Source: Volvariella volvacea V23
Taxonomy: Eukaryota; Basidiomycota; Agaricomycetes; Agaricales; Pluteaceae
Direction of reading: 5' to 3'
Length of the DNA stretch: 64,000 nt
Assembly (NCBI GenBank): GCA_000349905.1
Contig: KB722753.1
Span: 566,202 to 630,201, forward strand
Both the position numbers and the translations under genes were made by a program. The notes below the pieces were generated by a model. It was not told where the DNA came from, made no database searches, and saw nothing but the letters and a program-made list of their open reading frames with translations. Shown here in pieces: positions 23,449 to 34,600 of the stretch (position 1 is the stretch's first letter; the number at the start of each line of letters is the position of its first letter).

Positions 23449-25654
23449 ATGGCCTCTGGTGGAAGGATTGTCGGCGTTGTCGTGCTAGTAAGGCATGGAG
23501 ATCGACAAGGTTGGTCGAATTGGCTGGCTTCTGCTTAGCACGGGTGTAGTACGCCAAGGCTGATGCGCAAAAGCGCATTGTCAATCACGGACGACCTGAG
23601 TAGCTCCACTGCTGGCAGGTGTACCTACAACCCCAGTGCCATCCTAGTGGCAACTCTTTGCTGACTTGACACTGCGTGTATCATTTATATTCAGGATTTT
23701 ATCAAGACCCCCACACTTATGCACCTTCTGGAACGACTATCACGCCGTTGGGAACAGTAAGTTTACTTACGTATATTTATTAAGCTTGGGTGGTATCTGA
23801 TTGATAACTTTCGTATTGGATGCGTCACCTTCAATGACTACCAGCAACAAGAGCATCAGCTTGGGACGCTCCTCCGCGAAATATACTTAACGCCAGAATC
23901 ACCTTCATTCATCGCCGGAATCAACGCCACATTCGCAGATCAAACCCAGATCCGCGCGATAGCTGACGCCGGCGGCGAAGGTGGCGTAGTTCTGAATTCG
24001 GCGGCGTCTTTGTTGCAGGGCTTGTACCCTCCAAATGCCAACCATACAACCACATTAGCAAATGGAACTACCATCACGGCTCCGCTAGGAGGTTATCAGG
24101 TATTGTGATTTTACGTACGATTTGAGTGAGAATTTGGGGCAACTGAAATCATCTAGTACGTCCCCGGTGAGTCTGGAAGACTATCTGGCAATCCACCCCT
24201 GGATGGTTGTTTGACACTGTCCGTAATCAGTTGAATCTGTTGAGCCGGATAACGACATTTCGCTTGAGGGTTGGACACAATGTAATGTAATATCCGTTCC
24301 CTTCCAAAGTTGCACGAAAAGCATCTTTTAACTTCCTTCTTTTTATCCCCTGTCCGAATCTCCCTTCTTTCAAGACCTTTACGCAAGCCACGAATGAATT
24401 CTATACTTCTGCCGAGTTCAAGGCAAAAGCAGCCGAATATGCCGACTTCTTCGAGAATCTGCCCCGTTACCTCGACGAAAGACAGGCCAAGCTGGAAAAT
24501 ATGGTAAGCATAACCGATCTAGACAGCGATGGGCTTACGACGTAATCGGTGCATCTTTGATACCCTGAATCGATTAAAATTAGTGGAATGTGAGTGCAAA
24601 CGATACGGAAGGCTGTTTCACGATGAATTACCCTTTATTCAGGTCTTTGACTTCATGCTTGTCCAATCTATCCATAATCGAACATTCATGGAGGCATTGC
24701 CTGAGACTTATCTTGAACAAGGCCGTCACTTAGCCAATTGGCACCAATGGAACGTATTCAGCTCACCTCAGATGAACAGCATTCGAAACGGTAGGTTGCT
24801 ATAGGTATTTTACACTGGTTGGTCCGATTAGATTGTTTCGATAGTTGCTGGCCGTACCATCCTCCCATCAATCATGGAAGGGTTTGCTGATATCGTCGAT
24901 CCTGCTAACCCCTTGAAGCTGGTTTACTTTGCGACAGCATACAAGCCCTTCCTGTCACTTTTCAACATGCTTGGAGTTGCAGACATGAATCCGCAACTTC
25001 AAGGTTTCGGTGAGTGGCTATTCATCCGGTAAATGGATGATTTGACAGGGATGATCACCACCCTATGTTTGTATGAAACACAATAGTCAACTTCGCGGGT
25101 GCTGTAGCAATTGAAGTCCGCGAATCTCCCGTCGAGGGAGGAGAGCCTGTGCTCCGCTTCCACTTCAAGAATGGTACTGTCGACGATGACTTTTCACGAT
25201 ATAATTTTCTAGATACACAGGGTGATGTTCCGCTATCCAAATTTATTAATCATGTCGCGGTATGTCATAACGTGAACCGCCGAGTAATGACTAAAAACTG
25301 ACATACCACAATGCCCAAAGCCTGTCACCATCAACACAACTTCCGAATGGTGCTCGGTATGTCAAAACAACGAAGACAGGGGTTGTGATGCGCTGGCCTT
25401 AGTTGCATCTCAGACTTCTAGCCAATCAGGCGGGCACCATTTCCCTGCTGTGGGTGCTGGGTTCTTGGGAGCCGGTGTAGCCCTTGTGGTTGCAGCCATG
25501 GTGCTAGCGATGCTGTCGTTTTTAGGGTACTTGACCTTCGGGAAGCGCACCAGGCGGGCCAAAACTGATGATGTGAGTATAAGAACGTGGAATCGATCGC
25601 AATATTAAAACGATGAATTTGTAGTCGAGCTCCCTCGAGAAAGCCTCACTCTAG
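23449..25654 (+). CDS. Histidine acid phosphatase-fold protein, HD motif lost
   Basis: Branch-2 histidine phosphatase (acid phosphatase/phytase) fold. The N-terminus has VVLVRHGDRQGF, the phospho-acceptor RHG. Further family blocks are TPLGTQQEHQLG, QTQIRAIADAG, LEGWTQCNTFTQ, then VQSIHNRTF and a late WCSVCQNNEDRGCD cysteine block. Where active members have 'A-H-D' (proton donor), this protein reads FATAYKPFLSLFNMLG, with YK in place of HD. The C-terminus has one transmembrane helix (GAGFLGAGVALVVAAMVLAM) and a basic stop-transfer tail. No typical signal peptide follows the ATG; the RHG motif begins at residue 15, so the start may be further upstream. Splicing needs a 6-nt exon (24584-24589, Trp-Asn). 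It is probably a non-classical or inactive phosphatase exposed at a membrane. Confidence 0.85.
24584..24589 (+). other. 6-nt microexon
   Basis: TAG|TGGAAT|GTGAGT. It adds Trp-Asn between ENM and VFDF, joining exons in the frame expected for the family. Skipping it loses two residues but keeps frame. Confidence 0.6.
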
Positions 25655-25767
25655 TATCTGATTAGGAACCTAACGAATGGTGAAACAAGTTCAGCTGTAG
25701 GATTATATGATACAATATATGGTGGAAAAGCAACTGAAATGAGTAATAATGCAATCCTACGTTGGTC

Positions 25768-27072
25768 TCAAAAATCTTCGTCGCTATCATCGTCCATACG
25801 TCCAAATATATCGTCATATTCAGAGCCTTCATGCCATTCATCTATGTGGTAAGTTGAATTTTTCCGGTCATACAGCCTTGTGAATAGGAACGCACCGGAT
25901 TTATCATCTTCAGAGTCCCATGGCGAATCCTCCTCATCAGGATAATCATTTTTGTAATACTCCTCGGCTAGTGCATCGAACATCGAGTGTGTTAATAGAT
26001 GATCACGACTAGCTGAAACCTACCATTGGAGTCCTCGTCAGCCTCGTCTTCTTCTTCATCTGAGAAGGAATCATATGGATCTATATCGGAGGGGAGAGGG
26101 CCAGTTCTGATGGGTCGCAATCAATGATTAATTGAAGACGACATTCTGAGCAATCACGTACATCATTCCAACATTAGCTGCAGCATTCCATTCTGTGAGG
26201 GTGGCAGGTCGGTGATAAAAAACATCCCAGACATAGTCATCCTCCGAGTCGGAACCTAGATGAGAATCAGTGGGCAGACCACCCGCAGCCGCCTCAGGCC
26301 TGATGTCATGTACTGCCAAATATCAGATAGCCCGCCATAGCTTGCAACGAAACCTTACGTTTAAGGTAGTCGTTCAAAAGGGGAATGAATTTTTCCATCT
26401 CTGGATCTACAGCAGGTGCAGGTCTTCGGTCCTCTTTGGAAAGTACTGCATCATACAGACGAAAATCCGACCGCGAAACCTTTGTCGAGGGGAGGTCCTT
26501 TACGGATATGACTTTTGGCCTATCACACGAACAGGTAAGTGGTAGAGAAGTGCACCACTACCACGATACAAACGGGTTGGTTGGATGTTTGCTGAAGGTC
26601 GGCTCTTCTGAAGGTGTCAAAATGGTATAACGTCTAGAAGATCTCTGCAGCCCCTTTGTAGTGGTGGGTTTAGAAGTAGGTATGGATGATTCACTCGTTG
26701 GTTCGTTCTCTGGGATAATCGTCGGTTCACGCGCCAGCCGGGAGATTTGATCCTTGCACACCGAAGGATGAGGGAGCCACATCGCGATATGACGTGCCAC
26801 TTACCTGAATCACCTTCTGCTGCTTTTCGTCGTCCCATGCACCCCCTTCGACGGTGTGCGCAAATTGGAAAACGCCCAGCCCACCCTTCGACTTCTTTCT
26901 TCGCTCCCGAGACTCCACGACTTCCAACCCATACATGCATCAGGCCGCGATGAGTAAGCGTGCAAGGCTATAGCGCACCTAACGCATCCAAAGGCTCTTC
27001 ATTCCGCTTTCTTTTGATCCTAAGCAGGGTATACGGTTGTTGTGCTGGCGCAATCGATCCGTTGCTGTCCAT
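25768..27072 (-). CDS. IWR1: IWR1-like RNA polymerase II import factor
   Basis: Iwr1/SLC7A6OS family, which binds assembled RNA polymerase II and drives its nuclear import. The start at 27072 gives MDSNGSIAPAQQPYTLLRIKRKR, the usual N-terminal basic 'L-R-x-K-R-K-R' signal, then VVESRERRKKSKGGLGVFQFA. The middle has SRSDFRLYDAVLSKED and EMEKFIPLLNDYL. The C-terminal half is acidic, with DIDPYDSFSDEEED and the hallmark YYKNDYPDEE. At least six introns of 45-60 nt are present. One near 25840-25900 (GTGCGT...CACATAG) removes a non-family stretch and joins DDKS to DEWHEGSEYDD. The stop is at 25768. The junction near 26575 can be read with either of two donors. Confidence 0.85.
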
Positions 27073-27625
27073 AGAGGTTGTTGAAGCTATTTACGCGTGA
27101 CATCATACAGTACAATGCCACCCTCGTCACGTTATTTGTTTATGTTGACCATTGCCCTCAAGACGTATCCAAACTGCGTAAGTTTTGGTAATTGTTCACC
27201 CCGATACTCATAAAATAATTTATCCGGAGGTTGTAGCACTGTATCAACTCCTATTAACACACAACTGCGAGTATGACGTCCTGTTGCCATTGTAGATGGT
27301 AGAGTATGCTGATCATGGTGCCAGAGGAACGAGATCACACTGCTAGGCCTGGACAGCTTCATCATTTCAGGTATTATAATCACCAATCTCAGTAGCATTG
27401 CTGTATAGGTTGTGCTGAGACGCAACGAACAATTTTCTTACAAATTCTCGCCGTTTGACCACGCCTGAGCTTCCGTTATCGCCGTGTACTCTGGGATTTT
27501 CAGGGCTAAAGTATATAATTACAAACCGCGGCTCTCTCCACTCAAGTCCATGAAGTTGATGATCGAAAACACAATTACGGGAACGGCATCGCGACAGCTG
27601 ATACGGCGATAAGTGACTCACTGCC
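27073..27625. other. Intergenic between IWR1 and UreG
   Basis: Upstream of IWR1 and downstream of UreG, both on the minus strand. It must contain the IWR1 promoter and the UreG 3' end. Two overlapping ORFs of about 95 codons show no family features. Confidence 0.45.
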
Positions 27626-28998
27626 TCAATCTTCAGCATCACCGACTGCGCCTGGTTGACCAGGACTTCCAGCTGCCCTCCAGGCTGCTAGAATCAATTC
27701 AACTACGTCGTCAACCCCTGAGCCCTGTCTGACACTTGTGAAGATGGTTGGTCCGTCTCCCCGCATCAACTTAGAATCTCGCTCCATCACTTCCAACGAA
27801 GCGCCCACGTGCGGAGCGAGGTCAGTCTAAACATCAAAAACGGGATCAAAAGAGGATTGACTGAGCTCTTTCATGATCCTTGGAAAACGGCTTGCTTACC
27901 TTATTAATTACGAGTAAATCGGACTGGGAGATGCCTGGACCCCCCTTTCTCGGTATCTTATCGCCACCCTGTCGAGGAGGTTAAGACATCAATTCAATCG
28001 TAAAGGCATATATAAGGAAGGGTGCGTCAATAACGGGCGAATTTTGCGTCCGGTAAATCATTCATCAATAATCCATAGAACTCGGCCACTAAACTCCATA
28101 TCAAGGGGTGGCAGCACAAGCCCATAGACCAATTGCAAGCTACTGTTAGCATTGCACTGGTGACCCTTGCTTCCGCTGCGGGAGAAAAATACCAGCATCA
28201 ATCCGGCATTCTAATGAATCTCCTCTGCCTCGCCACCCTCTTGTTCTTCCTTTTAACCCCGAAGTGGGGCGACAGCATCGATCAGACTTACCGAGACGTC
28301 AATGACGTAGATGATATAATCTGCCAACTCTCTAGAATAGTTTGCAGCCAAATTATCACCACCACTTTCGACAAATAGTAATTGACAGCCAAATTTGGCT
28401 TGAAGGGTCTCCAGTGCCCCCATGTTAGCGCTGATGTCTTCGCGAATAGCAGCATGAGGACAACCACCAGTCTCGATGGCAAGAATTCGAGATGGCGGAA
28501 GGGCTTTATTCTTAATCAGGAATTCTTGGTCTTCTCTTGTGAAAATATCGTTTGTCACGGTCGCTATTAGGACTTCAGCACAGATGATCGAGCGATGCTT
28601 CCCCACTGACCGAGATTATATTCCTTACGAAGCTTCTGGCAAAGAGCCAGCGTAAGTGCTGTTTTCCCAGATCCGACCGGTCTGTGTGTAGTGCGGCATC
28701 ACGCTGGGTCATGAATGAATGACACATACCCTCCGATCCCAATAGTAAACCCCCGCTCCTGAAAATTTCGCTTTGTGTAATCAGGAAGATCACGTTCGGC
28801 GTATTTTCCTGACCGAAGGCCATTCAACCTGTGTGATCTACCAAAGGGTGGCTTCTTACCGGCATGTTCCAAATGCTCGTGTGTATGCCCATGATCGCCA
28901 TGGGTATGCGAGTGCTCAACTCCATCGCCATGGGAGTGTGTGTGACCATACGTTGGCTCCTTTGATGAGGAGAGGTTGTTGTAGAACTGTACGCTCAT
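27626..28998 (-). CDS. Urease accessory GTPase UreG, His-rich N-terminus
   Basis: UreG, the SIMIBI-class GTPase that delivers nickel to apo-urease with UreD/UreF. The N-terminus (residues 1-50) is rich in His, Gly and Asp (16 His within about 40 residues), a nickel-binding extension seen in eukaryotic UreG. After splicing come the P-loop GGPVGSGKT, then [14 protein letters not shown], the CPH metal motif in [43 protein letters not shown] and the G4 motif NKTDLA. The C-terminus VELILAAWR is typical. Start at 28998, stop at 27626. The intron after DVS is unusually long for this window (over 300 nt). All catalytic and metal residues are intact. No urease structural gene lies in the window. It is divergent from USB1. 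Confidence 0.95.
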
Positions 28999-29140
28999 GG
29001 CTGTGAATCGTAATTCGAGATAATCGGTGATCGTGATAACCCAGCAGCCGTTGTATGGGACACCCGGCCCGGAGAATGCGGATGTGACAAACTGTCACGC
29101 TTAGGCACAGTGTGTTGAACTTGTACCATCATAGGATTGC
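28999..29140. promoter_or_regulatory. Divergent promoter, UreG / USB1
   Basis: Only 142 bp lie between the two ATGs. No obvious TATA box. It must drive both genes. Confidence 0.6.
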
Positions 29141-30195
29141 ATGAAAAGGTGCAAAGTAACCGCGTTACTTGTGGATTACTCCAGTTCTGATACCGAAAAC
29201 GAAGATCGCTCAGCAACTGGTGCATCCGAGGTTGTTCATCGCCCCGCCCCCCATAAAAGTAGTGAGCCCCCCCTAAAGAAGCGGTTGGTGTATGTTTTTG
29301 CTTTCACAACGAAAGCTTGATCCGCCTTTCAGGAAATTGCCTTCTCTCCCTGTCTCCTTACTACCGGTGGTCCCTCAAGATGACCCTGCTCTTCATCAAG
29401 GGAGGATACGTACCACACCCCACGTAGAAGGGCAATTTATAGCTCATATCTATGTGTCCATAGGGCTTCACCAACATGGGGCTCTTACTTCTCTGATTCG
29501 TGATGTGTTACAACACGCTAAAGAGACTATACCAACACTACACTCTGTTGGGTGTTTTGAAAGCAACGCTGTGGAGGACAGTGGGGTATTGCAGCGACCA
29601 GAGCTTCACATATCGCTGTCTCGTCCCATCTATTTGCGGTCCCACCAAAGAGAGGACATGTATCGCGCCGTTCAAAGGGTTGCTCAAGCACACAAACCGT
29701 GAGTTCGCCTCTCGTCACTCCTGACATGTTACTCCAATTGAAACGACAGGTTTACTACCTCGTTCGCGACATTTTGTGAACTTAGAAACGACGAAAAAAC
29801 ACGAACATTTCTAGCTATGGAGATCGGTGCTGGACATCAAGAGGTAATGACAGCAGTTCGTAACTATTTTACGCGGCTGATCTGAAATCACTTAGCTTCG
29901 GGCGCTTGTTGAAGCACTGACACCAGCTCTGCGCGCCATACGTCAGCAAGAATATTATGATAAACCCAGATTCCATGCATCGATTGGCTGGGCACTACTT
30001 GATCGTCCTGCGGCTGATGAGTCACAACAATGCGATTTCCCTACAATTCCTGGTATCCCAGACACGCTAATTGCAGACCTGAACGAGATATACGGATCTC
30101 GTCTTACATCAACCAAAGTGAGTGTACTTGAGGTGCAGGGAATCACCATCAAGATTGGGAAGGAGATTCGTAGTTGGACCTTTTCTGGGAGCTGA
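29141..30195 (+). CDS. USB1: U6 snRNA phosphodiesterase USB1
   Basis: USB1/Mpn1, the 2H phosphodiesterase that trims the 3' oligo(U) tail of U6 snRNA in the nucleus. Both catalytic H-x-S motifs are visible: HISLSRP near the middle and FHASIGW in the C-terminal part. The order of flanking blocks fits: FIAHIYVSIGLH early, then FTTSFATFCELRNDEKTRTFLAMEIGAGH, cut here by an intron after GHQE. Four exons join with GT-AG introns. The start at 29141 gives a charged, basic leader (DYSSSDTEN...KKRKLPSLP), typical of the family. The stop is at 30193-30195, only 20 bp from the convergent methyltransferase stop. Confidence 0.92.
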
Positions 30196-30215
30196 CAATC
30201 TTTGGGGTGCTATTG

Positions 30216-31659
30216 TTATTCGATTGAAAGGGACGGCTGCGGAATCTGTGAGGTTGTTGAGACTATAGATGGAATGACCACGAGTGCTACGTTTCTACCG
30301 CTCCCCGTACGTTGGTCAAACAAGTTGACAGCTTCTACCTGCCATTTTATGGGGTGTGTGCGAAGCCCTTCCTCCAAAAATTGAATTCTATCTTGAATTA
30401 GGAAGGTTTCCACCACCGGTCCTAACAAGCACCGCAATGTATGGAGAACTGCCAATCGATTCTCCAGTGCAGGTTCAGGCGGGGATGCATCTGAGAAGTC
30501 CACTCCTAGTCTCTCTCCAGCAACTCTGAGGAACTCTGGCCAGTCGTTATATAAACCATCCCTTAATTTGCCCAATCGACGCATCGCTGGCGATGTCCCA
30601 ATTCCTATCAGTTTCTTTGATTCATCCCCATCAATTGGTTCTGCTATGGCATTTTCACGGGCTGACTTCTCCCTCCATAAACGAGGCACGGAATCGCTCA
30701 AACCCTTCCGCGCCATTTCGCGGCTTAGAATAGCCCTCCACACCACCTTTTTGACCGCAAGCGAAACAGAGGGTAGATTGTCCATCCATGTCATAGGAAT
30801 CTGTGCCGCTAATGCAGGCGCAGATGGTGGGAGGTCGAGGGAAGGTATGTCACAAAGGGGAAGATCTAACCAATCAGTTGGGCTTGTGTACGCAGACAAA
30901 GGTGAAGAGAATTGACAAACCGGAAGGATGGAGGAGATTATAGCAACACCCGACAATCACAAGGCCCGCAAACGACCATGGAGATGCCGAGGATTGAGAC
31001 GCGAAAGCACGGAGGATGGAAGGAGTGAGAGATCCACAAGCGTGAAGTGCGACTATAAGAACTGGTACGGGCTCAACTGATGCCGCAGACGTAGCGTCAA
31101 TCCACTCGTCTATCGCTTCCTTGAGGCTTGTAGATGTGATGTGCACAGTTTTATGAGAAATGGGGGTGTGATTGGGTGGAAGAATCTTTTGTTCCCATTT
31201 TTGGGCAGCTATTGACTGTGCTTCGTTTGAATCAAGTGCAAGAATATAAGCAGGTCGGAGATGATAAGCAAGCGAGCGAGTGAGATACCCTTGTCCTGCC
31301 CCAACGTCGACAATTCGAAGAGATTCGGTAGGGATGTTGTTCTGTGCCAGGATATCACGTATGTAGGCAGTCATGCGGTCGACCTCGTGTTGCTTTTTCG
31401 GAGTAAGACCATAAACGGGCAGCGTTGGGCCGATGGGTGGGACATCGATGGGCTTTCTGTCTATTTGGAGGGATTGAATTGTAGTTATTAGGTTGGCGAG
31501 GTCTGGAGAGATGGCATCGCCTCTGTGGCCATTGTAGAAATTGACGAGATGAAGCCAATTCACACCATCGAACTTCAAGTCGCAGCCATCGGAGTCCACA
31601 TCGTTTGGATGTGTTCTGAGCAAGTATTGGACGTGACGAGACCTAAGAAAGGGGAGCAT
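30216..31659 (-). CDS. METTL25-like methyltransferase, 5' end unresolved
   Basis: METTL25/RRNAD1-type SAM-dependent methyltransferase. Motif I is RIVDVGAGQGYLTRSLA, followed by ALDSNEAQ (acidic residue of motif II). Next come LIVALHACGSLTPSILRAF and VIVGCCYNLL, the family's 'HACG' and 'GCCYH-like' motifs. The family block GLTPKKQHEVDRM lies just before motif I. A single intron near 30905 (donor TT|GTCAAT) joins LLHPSGF to PTDWLDLP. The C-terminal half runs to SLSIE-stop at 30216. The exon starting near 31645 is preceded by a CTTAG acceptor, so one or more N-terminal exons lie upstream, perhaps up to 32110. I could not assemble them with confidence. Confidence 0.82.
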
Positions 31660-34600
31660 AAGTCAGTTGGTCGTAGTGGCTGATGATTGCAATTTGTTTA
31701 TCTCAGCCCAAAGCGGTACCGATTCCGCGGTTAGCCACCTGTGCACCTGCGACTACTAGTAAAATGGGTTTCGTCGCGCAGTGTGCACATGCAAATTCGC
31801 TCGCCTCTGGTGTGGCAAGCCGAGTACTACCTCCGATCATCTTGCTATCCTCGTTAACTTGTCCACAACCGCGTGAGGATTCAAGTCATTGGCTCTCCCG
31901 CACCTCAGATTGCATTTGTGTCGAATTTAGTATCTGAAGCTGAGATCAGGCATACCAGCCCACGCTGACCAAATCGCGTTCATGTGATCTTTTGTAGCCA
32001 CAGGGCACCAGTAATCGGATAGGAAAGGGGTTTACAAGCTAGTGCTTCACGAATATCGCGCGAAGTATCACAGTTCTCCCACTGGATAGGCATTACCACG
32101 TCCACCTAAGCCCTTTATCCACTACAATACTATCACACACCCGCAATCCATTAAGGTGCTTAGGTTAGCAAAGGCGACATAGGAAGATTCTGTGATAACA
32201 TGACCCGTCAGAGCACCCATGACGACGAATCATGCTTTGGGTCCAAGCAACGAGGAAAGACCTGTTCTTCATCGGCCGTGGCAGGGGCAGTAAACCAAGA
32301 AGGGGCCAGGAGGCTGGACATCAACACGAGAAATAGGATTTCAATCAATGGCAGTTTGCAGGGGGTGCGCAGATCCTTATGTGAGCCCCATTTTGGTTTT
32401 GGTTGTTTTTCTTCCGTATCCCCGCTACGCCTTTTTCCCGCAATAAGGTACATTGATGTTCCTTATTTCTCCATTAACATAGATCGGAAGGAAGAATCAC
32501 CCTCTGTAAGGTGCCAAGGCTATCCTTAGATAATACGCGAACATATGCAATGGAATCGTCACGATGGAAATCACTGATTTACACAAAGTGGGTATCAATG
32601 GTTTCTATTGCACTTATCTGGGGACCACCCATTTCTNNNNNNNNNNNNNNNNNNNNNNNNNNNNNNNNNNNNNNNNNNNNNNNNNNNNNNNNNNNNNNNN
32701 NNNNNNNNNNNNNNNNNNNNNNNNNNNNNNNNNNNNCCTTTATCCCATATGTGAACAAGACCCGCTTGGATCCGGAGTTTTTTCTGCTTCGTTTTTGATC
32801 CCCCTCCTACCTGCATTCCTTCAAGTCATCGCAGTTCACCATCGGGTTGCAGACGGTGATGTAAGGGCCCTGAACTTCTCGAAGACGACCCCTTGAAGGC
32901 GATTCCTTGTTTTTTGTGAGGTCAAAAGATTCTTGCTCAGTCCCTAAAGCGGGTTTAAGGGGTATCACTTCCACATCTTCCCTACTCCTCTGTGGCCGCT
33001 CAATCTCGAATTCGCTCAATATCGGTCTTTCGAGTGGTGGAGTCAAAGCACACAAGTAGAACCCAGAAGGGAATCCTAGTTGGTGGTCATTCACAATACA
33101 CTCCTATGTCCGAGGACAATGATTATTGTTCCCTGTATCCTGTCTCCTTAGGATGTCTGCACCCCGCATCTGTGGCGGCCACCCAGAGAGGGCATCAACC
33201 TTCGAAAAATTTCCCGGCCCTGCAGTGACCAATTTCGTGCATCCTTGTCTTTTTCAAGGGTAATAATCCGGGATTCCGTAAACCCTGACCGATTGGCCTG
33301 GCGTCCGACCTGCATTCGGCTGCCCGAGCCGTCCGGGCCATGTGTTGTTGGACTCGCTGTTTTCAGCTTGGTTCTCCTGCTTCAATAACTGTGGTGTCGG
33401 TAGCAGTCAATGATAGAGCTCATTAGTCTTGCACTCTCGCCACAAGTATTGGGTGCCTCTAATGAGGAGCCCCGATTACTAGTCACTTTTATTGGGCTTA
33501 GGCTTTTTGCTGATGGGTCTTGTCTTCAAGCTTCATCCGTAGGGGCCATTGTTGTAAATTTGGAAGTCCACCACGCACCACGCATCTATGTCACACACTC
33601 GCTGGAATCAGAGGGTAAGACGGCTCGTGGAAATCGCCCGCTAAAAAAAAGGTTTAATGGACTTGATTCCCAATCTCCTGGGTCAGCGGTCGCCGCTCTC
33701 ACATAGACCTATCTATACTCCGACTCACCGAACAACCCTTTTTGTTGCTCATACCTCGCTGATGTCGTAACGCCATCGGGTGTGAACTACGGAGAGGGAT
33801 CGAGGCGTCTCTAGTTTGTCAAGCCGCACACTTCGCCGTCAACGTGGCCAAACGTACGACCACGCCTCCTGCATCATCGGACTCGGGTTCTGTCATTGAC
33901 GCTCTAACGCCTCTCTTGGGTTCTGTCACCCCCTCTTCCGACATAACTCACACAGGTGGGTGGGACTACTACGATATCTAGTCACCCAGGATGCGCATAA
34001 ACTTCGAATGCATGTACTTTACTACTGCGATCTCAGCTACCCTACCTCGTGTCAGGTGAGCAACAACAGAATTGTTTGGATGGCCTGGGTGCTCCGTCAT
34101 CGCATTGTTCTCGAGGCACATAATCTCGGTGCATAGCCCATAAACCGTTCCTATGCTCGACCGCCGCTCATTGCCTCATGTCTGAAAACAAATATTTGTC
34201 CTTCTCGCAATGGGTTGTATCCCGCGCTTGCTCTTTGTTTGCTCGTCTACTAGCAATGGGTGGCACTCATCGATTGATGCCCGTGTTTATCTCCACTGAT
34301 ACTCAGACACTCCTCTGTGTACTCGGCTTATTTCCGGGTCTGATGATCCTAAATATTTGCATACCTTACTTCGATAGGGGAACTGCTACTGGGGTTATTG
34401 ATGCTGCCACCGATGGCTGATACTGCTAACACATTGGCACAATCCAACATTATTATTATGCATCTTGTCTGATTTTCTCTTTGTTAGGCTTAACGTTTGC
34501 ACTTCCAAAATGAAATATCGAAACCATGCATGAACTACATAATGCGCTATTTCTGGTTAGCACTTGTGTAATCTGTTTCGGAGGTTCTCATAAGGTCGTA

